In this document: positions 1 through 4,898 of the stretch, piece by piece
Layout of the letters: every line of letters starts with the position of its first letter
Position numbering within the stretch: the first letter of the stretch is position 1
Source: Clostridiales bacterium
GTDB taxonomy: Bacteria; Bacillota; Clostridia; Lachnospirales; Lachnospiraceae
Direction: 5' to 3'
DNA: 9,840 nucleotides
Assembly (NCBI GenBank): GCA_018372435.1
Contig: JAHAJA010000062.1
Location: 1 to 9,840 of the forward strand
Program-made: the position numbers and the translations under genes
The notes under the pieces: generated by a model
Database searches by the model: none
Told to the model about the DNA's origin: nothing
Seen by the model: only the letters and a program-made list of their open reading frames with translations

Positions 1-96
1 AACCCACATTAATTGTAACATAGGAGGTTTTTTACTTGAAGCTAAAGCTAGCTGGGGACACACCGGCTGAGCCGGTGGTTTATTTTACTGTTATAC
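1..96. other. Left-edge stretch with no assignable gene; contains a GC-rich hairpin
   Basis: This stretch lies downstream of the T-box terminator on the minus strand, so the T-box-controlled gene should begin here or just beyond the edge. A minus-strand ATG at 19-21 opens a frame to the edge, but the bases before it give no Shine-Dalgarno sequence (CCTCCT is the anti-SD sense). On the plus strand a TAGGAGG at 21-27 precedes a TTG and a frame of about 24 codons that closes inside the terminator arm; I do not believe it is a gene. CACCGGC (61-67), loop TGA and GCCGGTG (71-77) form a perfect 7-bp stem followed on the plus strand by GTTTATTTT, so it could be the plus-strand terminator of a gene ending left of the window. 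That would conflict with a T-box gene located immediately to the left. Unresolved. Confidence 0.4.
61..86 (+). terminator. Possible plus-strand intrinsic terminator
   Basis: The 7-bp GC-rich stem (61-67 with 71-77) has a three-base loop and is followed by a T-rich run on the plus strand. It has terminator geometry, but no upstream plus-strand gene is visible. In the minus-strand transcript it would simply be a stable hairpin in the 5' region of the T-box-controlled mRNA. Confidence 0.4.
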
Positions 97-135
97 AAAA
101 AACGCCCTAAACCAAGTTTTCCTTGGTTTAGGGCG
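97..135 (-). terminator. T-box Rho-independent terminator
   Basis: CGCCCTAAACCAAG (103-116) pairs perfectly over 14 bp with 122-135 around a 5-nt loop. The A-tract at 97-102 reads as six U residues after the stem on the minus strand. The minus-strand 5' arm contains CCTAAA (complement of 127-132). It can alternatively pair with TTTAGG just before the T-box motif (complement of 157-162), which gives the expected terminator/antiterminator switch. It probably also ends transcripts reading through from the sod gene. Confidence 0.92.
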
Positions 136-407
136 AACATATTGTCCGTGTTACCACCTAAATTCAGATATACATCTGCACTCACCAGTACTTTTCTAAT
201 ATGAATTAGAACTATACTTTTTCCTTATAACGGTGGAACTCCGATGAAGTCTACTTTGTTAGATTACCTAACAGTTCGGTTCATGGCTCTGAGACTGCTT
301 CGATCTAAATATAATGAAGATTCACACCAACCATCTTCTCTCTGTTAATATACATTAGATGTACTCCTTCTCTTCACTGCCTTTGGCTATACTTTATCAC
401 TTCAATT
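97..407 (-). promoter_or_regulatory. T-box riboswitch leader (probable Ala specifier)
   Basis: The minus-strand leader carries the T-box hallmarks in order. AGTA (complement of 362-365) and AGAGAG (338-343) are followed by the apical TGGTGTGAA (321-329), flanked by an AAGAT/ATCTT stem. The Stem I helix ATCTAA/TTAGAT leads into a specifier region GAAGCAG (295-301). Several hairpins follow (257-273, 194-211, 165-178), then the T-box motif AGGTGGTAACACGGA (145-159) and the antiterminator/terminator pair. T-box leaders sense uncharged tRNA and control tRNA synthetase or amino-acid genes. Read as GAA-NNN, the specifier is GCA (Ala, 296-298), and TGGT would pair with a tRNA whose discriminator is A, as in tRNA-Ala. 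An alaS-like target is therefore inferred, but the gene is outside the window. The T-box class is secure; the specifier is less so. Confidence 0.9.
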
Positions 408-413
408 TGACAC

Positions 414-442
414 AGTATACCATCCTATATTTCATTTGTCAA
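414..442 (-). promoter_or_regulatory. Promoter of the T-box transcript
   Basis: The minus strand shows a perfect -35 TTGACA (437-442), a 17-nt spacer and a -10 TATACT (414-419). Transcription should start near 407. The -35 is only about 21 bp past the sod stop codon, so there is no room for a separate sod terminator. Confidence 0.88.
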
Positions 443-463
443 GAATACGTTGAAAGTTTATAT

Positions 464-1087
464 TTAGCTAATCGCTTTCTTATAAAGCTCATTTGCCTTG
501 TTCCAGTCAACAACTTGGAACCAATTGTCGATATAATCTGCTCTCTTATTTTGATACTTTAAGTAGTACGCATGCTCCCATACGTCCATTGCTAATACAG
601 GCTTGAAACCATCAGCTAGAACAGTATCTTGATTTGGTGTAGAGACAACTACAAGCTCTTTATTCGCATCTACTGTTAACCAAGCCCAGCCGGAACCAAA
701 ACGTCCAAGTCCTGCTGCCTTGAAACCAGCTTTAAATTCATCTAAAGAACCAAACTTCTTAACAATAGCATCTTTAAGTTCACCCGATAACTCACCTGCT
801 CCATTCCTCATACCAGCAAAGTATAAATTATGGTTATAAACACCACCACCATTGTTACGTACAGCATTCTTAATGGAATCTGGTAACTCATTTACTTTAG
901 TAAGAAGATCTTCTAAGGACCAAGACTGATGGTCTTTACTTCCCTCTAGTGCTTTATTGAGATTGTCAACATAAGTCTGTACATGACGATCATGATGAAT
1001 TTGAACAGTAAGTGCATCTACATAAGGTTCTAATGCGTCATAAGCATATGGTAATGCTTCTAATTGAAATGGATAATTTTTACTCAT
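464..1087 (-). CDS. sodA: Superoxide dismutase, Fe/Mn family, Mn-type signature
   Basis: This 207-aa protein converts superoxide to oxygen and hydrogen peroxide in the cytoplasm, using one Mn or Fe ion. It has the usual family length. The four metal ligands are visible: His31 (in IHHDRH), His86 (in YNHNLYF), Asp168 and His172 (in DVWEHAYY). The second-shell Tyr is Tyr39. Gly-Gly-Gly at 80-82 and Gln153 in STPNQD are typical of Mn-type enzymes; Fe enzymes usually place the active-site Gln elsewhere. Phe90 replaces the common Trp after the second ligand. There is no signal peptide. The start is set by AGGAGG (1096-1101) 8 nt before the ATG. It has its own promoter at 1174-1202 and no terminator before the T-box. 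Metal choice is inferred from the motif and could be cambialistic. Confidence 0.95.
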   Translation of the reverse strand: MSKNYPFQLEALPYAYDALEPYVDALTVQIHHDRHVQTYVDNLNKALEGSKDHQSWSLEDLLTKVNELPDSIKNAVRNNGGGVYNHNLYFAGMRNGAGELSGELKDAIVKKFGSLDEFKAGFKAAGLGRFGSGWAWLTVDANKELVVVSTPNQDTVLADGFKPVLAMDVWEHAYYLKYQNKRADYIDNWFQVVDWNKANELYKKAIS

Positions 1088-1149
1088 AATTAAATCCTCC
1101 TAACGATTCTAATTAATTTATTTTTAGTTTTAATATAATTTACATATTG

Positions 1150-1165
1150 GTTAGTCGTGTCTAAC
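1150..1165. promoter_or_regulatory. Inverted repeat at the sod transcription start, possible operator
   Basis: GTTAG (1150-1154) and CTAAC (1161-1165) are perfect inverted arms around TCGTGT, in which one further pair also matches. The element covers about +2 to +17 relative to the start predicted from the sod promoter, a position where a repressor would block transcription. A metal- or oxidative-stress regulator is plausible for a sod gene, but I cannot assign a family from the sequence. Confidence 0.35.
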
Positions 1166-1173
1166 TTTTCTTT

Positions 1174-1202
1174 ATTATATCATCTACTAAAAACTTTTGC
1201 AA
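1174..1202 (-). promoter_or_regulatory. Promoter of the sod gene
   Basis: The minus strand has a consensus -10 TATAAT (1174-1179), a 17-nt spacer and a -35 TTGCAA (1197-1202; four of six consensus bases). The predicted start near 1167 gives an untranslated leader of about 80 nt. An A/T triplet palindrome lies just upstream of the -35. Confidence 0.75.
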
Positions 1203-1210
1203 CACTTTTT

Positions 1211-1232
1211 AATAATAATAATTATTATTATT
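1211..1232. repeat. Perfect 22-bp A/T palindrome made of AAT/ATT triplets
   Basis: Four AAT/TAA triplet units are followed by their exact reverse complement. It lies 8 bp upstream of the sod -35. It could act as an UP-like element or cruciform, or be simple-sequence drift. The rest of 1233-1332 is AT-rich, and I see no gene there. Confidence 0.6.
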
Positions 1233-1332
1233 TTTGTTTTGTGATATATGAGTTTTTAATTAGTTCATAGTACGTCTAAGTATCGGTATTTTTTTACTCA
1301 AGAAATCTATGAAAAAGAACCTTCCTATATAT

Positions 1333-1368
1333 AAAAAACCCTAAGCCAAGTTTCTCTTGGTTTAGGGT
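1333..1368 (-). terminator. Terminator of the rsgA-HAAS unit
   Basis: ACCCTAAGCCAAG (1338-1350) pairs with 1356-1368 around TTTCT. The A-tract at 1333-1338 becomes a U-run after the stem on the minus strand. One A.C mismatch interrupts the minus-strand RNA stem. It lies 20 nt beyond the stop codon of the 1388-1948 gene. The hairpin is nearly identical in sequence to the T-box terminator at 103-135. Confidence 0.85.
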
Positions 1369-1387
1369 AATCATCTTTTTGTTATAT

Positions 1388-1948
1388 CTATTTACAGCCA
1401 TATCTATTTAATTTATAACTTTCACTTGATTTTCCTAAAAATGATTTGAAAACTTTCCACATTTTCTTGCTTAAGTAATAGAATAGTATCGCTCCTGGTA
1501 TTGCTATTGGAAGAGCCCATAGATTAGGTACATTCCAACTTCCCAAAGTAAAAGCTACAAAATCCATATCATATCCTAAAATCGCTCCTACTGTTTTAAC
1601 ACAGCCCCCTATTAGAATCAGGAAAGTAGATATATATAAACACCCTGCTAACACCGATAATACCAATCCCTTAATACTTGTAGAACTATAATAGGATAGT
1701 GCTCTGAAAAAACTCTTGCTGTTGAATTCTATGGTATCTGCGATTGCCTTTCCAGCATAAGCCTTGCCTAGTTTTTTTGGATCTCCAAGATTTTGCAGAA
1801 TGGTTTGCATATCAAGGCTTTGTCTAATTTGCGTTTCTTGTATATGACTTTTTATTTCTTGTATAATATCTGATTTATCTTCCGCCGATAGATATCTCAA
1901 GCTCTGTTTTACAGCTTCTAAATATTCTCTCATTAATTCATTATCCAT
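1388..1948 (-). CDS. HAAS/DUF1700-type membrane protein
   Basis: This 186-aa protein begins with a helical, charged region (residues 1 to about 70). Its pattern, REYLEAVKQSLRYLSAEDK then an IQEIKSHI helix and LGDPKKLGKAY, matches the HAAS (DUF1700) N-terminal domain. Two hydrophobic segments follow (about 94-116 and 142-160), then a short Lys-rich tail. HAAS proteins usually sit beside a PadR-type repressor and are thought to take part in envelope signalling; no PadR gene is seen here. I chose the ATG at 1946-1948 because AAGGAAG (1955-1961) precedes it at a good distance. An in-frame ATG at 1993 adds 15 residues but has no clear SD and lies too close to the rsgA stop. It is probably cotranscribed with rsgA (56-nt gap) and ends at the terminator at 1333-1368. 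Molecular role unknown. Confidence 0.8.
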   Translation of the reverse strand: MDNELMREYLEAVKQSLRYLSAEDKSDIIQEIKSHIQETQIRQSLDMQTILQNLGDPKKLGKAYAGKAIADTIEFNSKSFFRALSYYSSTSIKGLVLSVLAGCLYISTFLILIGGCVKTVGAILGYDMDFVAFTLGSWNVPNLWALPIAIPGAILFYYLSKKMWKVFKSFLGKSSESYKLNRYGCK

Positions 1949-2004
1949 TAGAATCTTCCTTTCTACTTTGCAATTCAATTTGGAGGTCGCCATTTTAAAT
2001 AGTA

Positions 2005-3171
2005 TTACTTTCTTCTACTTCGATCTAGTCGTGATTGTTTTAATGCCTCTTTCTGCTCACGCATCTTTGACTCTCTTTGTAATTTTACATAACTCTTGTA
2101 CCTGTGAGCCGGTAAAATTCCGTTCTCAATTGCCTCTCTAATAGCGCAACCAGGCTCGTTACCATGTGTACAATTATTAAATCTACATTGCCCCACTAAT
2201 TCCTCCACATCACCAAAGGATTCCTTCAATCCCTCTGATACGTCCCACAACCCAAGTTCACGCATTCCCGGAGTATCAATAATTAGAGCCCCATTATCTA
2301 ATTCTATCATTTGTCTATGAGTGGTCGTATGATATCCTTTACTATCTTCTTCACGAATTTCATTGGTATTCATGATTTCTTTACCTGCTAGTGCATTTAC
2401 TAACGTCGATTTTCCAATTCCCGAAGAACCTAGGAATACAATTGTCTTTCCATTGGTTACATAACGATTCAGATCTTCTAGTCCTTCTTCTTTTAGTGTA
2501 CTAATTGCAACAACATCTACTCCAGGTGCAACTAAGCACGCTTGACCAATGTATTTCCATGCATCATCAACAAGGTCTGCTTTGGTTAGAACGATAACTG
2601 GTGTAGCACCACTTTGCCATGCAGCAGTTACATATCTCTCAATTCTTCCCGTACTAAAGTTATGATTGAGGGATACCATGATAAAAACATAATCAAAGTT
2701 GGTAGCAACAATCTGCTCCGTCTGTCTAGTTGCTGGATCTAATCTTGAAAAATATGATCTTCTCGGTAATACGGTGTAGATTACTGAATCTCCTTGGGGG
2801 TTATATCGAATTAATACAAAGTCCCCAACTGCCGGATATGTCACTATCCCTTCATCATTATAGAATACGGAACCTTTTAACTTTGCCCCACTTTCACCGT
2901 GCTCACTAGCAATCTGATATCGTTCTCGATGCACTTGTGTTATTCTAGCAGGAATTAATTCCTCTTGTATTCTTTCTTGTTTTATATATCTATCTGCTTC
3001 CATTTGATCTGCTTGTGTAAAACCATATCTAAAATTCATTATATTATTCACTTTCTTTACCTCTCGATTTTCAATTTTATAATTCATTCTTGTTAACATT
3101 CCTATCTCTAATTTCTTACTATCGAAATTCTTTCTATCGAATTCCTTACTAACTAACATCTTTTCTGTCAT
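2005..3171 (-). CDS. rsgA: Ribosome small-subunit-dependent GTPase A
   Basis: RsgA is a late-stage 30S assembly factor that binds the subunit and hydrolyses GTP. From the start used here (388 aa) the protein shows an OB-fold-like region (about 70-135) and a circularly permuted GTPase with G4 TKAD (196-199) ahead of the P-loop GSSGIGKST (248-256). A TTT switch at YHTTTHRQM and G3 DTPG (299-302) follow. The C-terminal zinc knuckle has Cys329, Cys334, His336 and Cys342, and the tail is Lys/Arg-rich. The ATG at 3169-3171 has a perfect AGGAGG 7 nt upstream. This leaves about 44 residues before MNFRYGFTQAD (3037-3039), where homologues of this subtype usually begin; that inner ATG has a weak SD. 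An outer ATG at 3214-3216 also lacks a good SD. It is preceded by a long attenuator-like leader and followed by the HAAS gene. Confidence 0.93.
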   Translation of the reverse strand: MTEKMLVSKEFDRKNFDSKKLEIGMLTRMNYKIENREVKKVNNIMNFRYGFTQADQMEADRYIKQERIQEELIPARITQVHRERYQIASEHGESGAKLKGSVFYNDEGIVTYPAVGDFVLIRYNPQGDSVIYTVLPRRSYFSRLDPATRQTEQIVATNFDYVFIMVSLNHNFSTGRIERYVTAAWQSGATPVIVLTKADLVDDAWKYIGQACLVAPGVDVVAISTLKEEGLEDLNRYVTNGKTIVFLGSSGIGKSTLVNALAGKEIMNTNEIREEDSKGYHTTTHRQMIELDNGALIIDTPGMRELGLWDVSEGLKESFGDVEELVGQCRFNNCTHGNEPGCAIREAIENGILPAHRYKSYVKLQRESKMREQKEALKQSRLDRSRRK

Positions 3172-3204
3172 TGCAATTCCTCCTATGTCACGTAATCTTT
3201 CCTT

Positions 3205-3224
3205 GGTCGACTTCATTGTCGACC
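3205..3224. repeat. Perfect 7-bp inverted repeat around the outermost rsgA ATG
   Basis: GGTCGAC (3205-3211) and GTCGACC (3218-3224) flank a 6-nt loop that contains the minus-strand ATG at 3214-3216. In RNA this is a stable hairpin about 34 nt upstream of the favoured rsgA start. It would hide the outer ATG, which supports the start at 3171. It could also be a protein-binding site. Confidence 0.55.
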
Positions 3225-3316
3225 TAATTGCATAGACTTCTCAATACGCGCGCTTCTTATCTCCTATTACCGAATACATCAAGTGCGATTAAAACTATAT
3301 AAAAAAGTGCGCAAAA

Positions 3317-3340
3317 AAAACACGCCTTGAAGCGTGTTTT
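3317..3340 (-). terminator. Intrinsic terminator in the rsgA leader
   Basis: AAAACACGC (3317-3325) pairs with GCGTGTTTT (3332-3340) around CTTGAA. On the minus strand the stem is followed by eight U residues (A-run 3313-3320). T-rich bases also follow on the plus strand, so it may work in both directions. No complete minus-strand gene other than the 11-codon ORF lies between it and the promoter at 3566-3593, so it appears to be an attenuator inside the rsgA transcript. Confidence 0.82.
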
Positions 3341-3443
3341 ATTATATAGTAAGACACATGGCTTTCCTGCCATTATGCCTACAACCTCATTATTTACACG
3401 AAAAGGTTCTGATTCGATACCTACGTATCGAGCACGTATGCAA

Positions 3444-3479
3444 TTATTTGTTGTTTACCTTCTTATTCTCTTTCAACAT
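3444..3479 (-). CDS. Candidate 11-codon leader peptide upstream of rsgA
   Basis: The minus-strand ORF MLKENKKVNNK ends in TAA. AAAGGAG (3490-3496) lies 10 nt before the ATG, a slightly long but workable spacing. The peptide is polar and Lys/Asn-rich, with no run of a single amino acid that would mark a classic biosynthetic attenuator. Its place just before an alternative RNA structure and a terminator suggests a regulatory translation event rather than a functional product. Translation is unproven. Confidence 0.45.
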   Translation of the reverse strand: MLKENKKVNNK

Positions 3480-3565
3480 AATTACCTGTCTCCTTTCGTA
3501 AATCAAAAATTATAGTTTGTGGAATATTACAGTTCATAACTATACTTTCCACTTAATTCCTTTCC

Positions 3566-3593
3566 ATTTTATCACAAGTTCTTCACTTGTCAA
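3566..3593 (-). promoter_or_regulatory. Promoter of the rsgA leader transcript
   Basis: The minus strand has TTGACA (3588-3593), a 16-nt spacer and TAAAAT (3566-3571; one mismatch to the consensus -10). Transcription should start near 3559. It is divergent from the phn promoter at 3701-3730, about 110 bp away. The intervening 3594-3662 is AT-rich and shows no gene. Confidence 0.78.
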
Positions 3594-3662
3594 GAGATAT
3601 TAGTAAAAAACTAAAAAATTACTTCTTTATAAAGAGATCACTACTTTCTTATACTATTAAAA

Positions 3663-3701
3663 TTTACCATAAATTACATGCATTTTTAACTTTTTTTCAA
3701 A
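3663..3701 (+). promoter_or_regulatory. Candidate PhoP-type box upstream of the phn promoter
   Basis: TTTACC (3663), TTACAT (3674), TTTAAC (3685) and TTCAAA (3696) are spaced exactly 11 bp apart and end at the -35. Bacillus-type Pho boxes are direct repeats of a TT(A/C/T)ACA-like hexamer with 5-nt spacers. The region is very AT-rich and the hexamers are imperfect, so chance matching is possible. The importer's likely role in phosphorus supply makes phosphate-starvation control plausible. Confidence 0.4.
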
Positions 3702-3730
3702 TGACAAACTGCAACTAGGAATGATATAAT
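3701..3730 (+). promoter_or_regulatory. Promoter of the phn operon
   Basis: ATGACA (3701-3706; five of six consensus bases), an 18-nt spacer and TATAAT (3725-3730) are present. TG at 3722-3723 forms an extended -10. The predicted start is near 3737, giving a leader of about 58 nt. That leader contains a hairpin (3750-3758 with 3763-3772) which sequesters an upstream in-frame ATG at 3756. Confidence 0.82.
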
Positions 3731-3794
3731 GCTAAGGAAGAAAAAATAGTTAACAATGAAACCATTTGTTAATCGATTATTACCAGGAGGCAAT

Positions 3795-4820
3795 ATGAAA
3801 AAAATAATTGCATTGTGCACAGTATTAATGTTAGCCATGTCTACACTTGTAGCGTGTGGTTCTAAGACTTCATCAGACAGTATTCCAACTGATGAATTAG
3901 TAGTTTACTTTGTTCCTTCAAGAGATCCATCAGAAATCAAAGCAGCTACTAAACCATTATCTAATTTATTAAAAGAGGAATTAACGAAACAAGGATTCGA
4001 ATTCGATAAAGTAACAATTGAAGTTGGTACAAGTTTCGAAGCAGCTGGTGAAGCATTAGCTTCTGGTACTGCTCAAGTTGGTTTTATCCCTGGTGGTACT
4101 TATGTACTATATTCTGATGGTATTGATGTTGCTTTAACAGCAACTCGTGATGGCTTAAATCATGACTCTGAAAATCCAGCAGATTGGAATACTTCTCCAA
4201 CAGAAGGAACTGACAAACAAGTAACTTACTACCGTTCCTTAATAATCGCTGGACCAACTGAAAAAGGACAAGCATTAGCAGACAAAGTCAATAACGGCGA
4301 AAAGCTTACTAAAGAAGATATCGAAAGCGTAACTTGGGGTGTTTCAAGTAATACAACTTCTCCAGCTGGTTACATCTACCCAAGCTTATGGTTACAAGAG
4401 AACTTTGGAATGTCTATTACCGATTTATCAAACAAAGTATTACTTGATAACTATGCAACAAGTCTTTCTCAGTTAGCAAGTGGACAAATCGACGTTATGG
4501 TAACTTACGCCGATGCTCGTCGTGATTATGCTAAGGATTGGGAATCTACATTCGGTAGAAAAGCATCAATCTGGGACGAAACAAATGTAATCGGTGTAAC
4601 AGATGGTATCTACAATGATACGATCTCTGTTACAAAAGATGAAAAAGTTATGAATGCAGAATTGAAGGCGGCAATCCAACAAGCATTCATCAACATTGGC
4701 AATACAGAAGAAGGAAAAGAAATTATTGCTATCTACAGCCATAATGGATATGAAATTGGTGAAGATGCGAATTATGATGCTGAAAGAGAAGCACAAAAAT
4801 TAATTCAGTCTATGCAATAA
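3795..4820 (+). CDS. phnD: Phosphonate-type ABC transporter substrate-binding lipoprotein
   Basis: This 341-aa extracytoplasmic protein captures a phosphonate, phosphite or related phosphorus compound and delivers it to the PhnE permeases. The signal peptide (MKK, a hydrophobic core, then LVAC) puts the lipidated Cys at residue 21, so the protein is membrane-anchored. The mature part begins with a polar Ser/Thr linker. It has the PhnD-like start ELVVYFVPSRDPSEI, then GTAQVGFIPGGTYVLY, YYRSLIIAG, SSNTTSPAGYIYPSLWL and GQIDVMVTYADARRDY, matching the two-lobed binding fold. The ATG at 3795 has AGGAGG (3785-3790) just upstream; an ATG at 3756 lies in a leader hairpin and has no SD, so I rejected it. 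It is first in the operon and separated from phnC by a hairpin terminator. The ligand cannot be read from the sequence. Confidence 0.92.
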   Translation: MKKIIALCTVLMLAMSTLVACGSKTSSDSIPTDELVVYFVPSRDPSEIKAATKPLSNLLKEELTKQGFEFDKVTIEVGTSFEAAGEALASGTAQVGFIPGGTYVLYSDGIDVALTATRDGLNHDSENPADWNTSPTEGTDKQVTYYRSLIIAGPTEKGQALADKVNNGEKLTKEDIESVTWGVSSNTTSPAGYIYPSLWLQENFGMSITDLSNKVLLDNYATSLSQLASGQIDVMVTYADARRDYAKDWESTFGRKASIWDETNVIGVTDGIYNDTISVTKDEKVMNAELKAAIQQAFINIGNTEEGKEIIAIYSHNGYEIGEDANYDAEREAQKLIQSMQ

Positions 4821-4832
4821 TTGTTTCTTAGG

Positions 4833-4864
4833 AAATGAGTTCATGGAGACATGAACTCATTTTT
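4833..4864 (+). terminator. Hairpin terminator between phnD and phnC
   Basis: A 13-bp perfect stem (4833-4845 with 4850-4862) carries the four-base loop GAGA and runs into TTTT (4861-4864). It lies 12 nt after the phnD stop and before phnC. As phnC and the two phnE genes have no other visible promoter, it is probably a partial terminator that yields more binding protein than transporter. It would also protect the 3' end of the phnD mRNA. Confidence 0.8.
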
Positions 4865-4898
4865 ATAGCGAGATTTTGAAAGGAGCATGTTGGTTAGC

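Larger units (their letters stand above)
3172..3559 (-). promoter_or_regulatory. Structured leader of rsgA, candidate attenuator
   Basis: Between the promoter at 3566-3593 and the rsgA start lies about 390 nt of minus-strand leader. In order it contains interleaved complementary segments (3511-3552), an 11-codon ORF with an SD (3444-3479), a 7-bp hairpin (3414-3431) and a small ATGGC/GCCAT hairpin (about 3359-3374). A terminator (3317-3340) and an inverted repeat (3205-3224) follow. The segment CCTTTTCGTGT (complement of 3396-3406) can pair with ACACG and AAGG in the terminator (complement of 3333-3337 and 3325-3328), so it could act as an antiterminator. A short peptide followed by a terminator that must be read through is the layout of ribosome-mediated attenuation. 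It matches no riboswitch class that I recognise. Confidence 0.6.

Noticed and set aside
359..562. Plus-strand 67-codon open frame over the T-box promoter and the sod end
   Set aside because: No SD, AT-rich composition, and antisense to well-supported T-box and sod features.
3257..3373. Minus-strand 38-codon open frame (MAGKPCVLLYNK...) spanning the leader terminator
   Set aside because: The SD is weak and distant, and the hydrophobic Cys/Phe stretch is produced by the terminator U-run. Probably chance, although it could matter if the leader is translated.
3327..3515. Plus-strand 62-codon open frame in the rsgA leader
   Set aside because: It starts inside the terminator stem, has no SD and no recognisable protein, and runs antisense to the leader with its own promoter.
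3756..3794. Upstream in-frame phnD start
   Set aside because: No SD, falls in a leader hairpin, and would bury the lipoprotein signal peptide behind 13 extra residues; the ATG at 3795 has AGGAGG.
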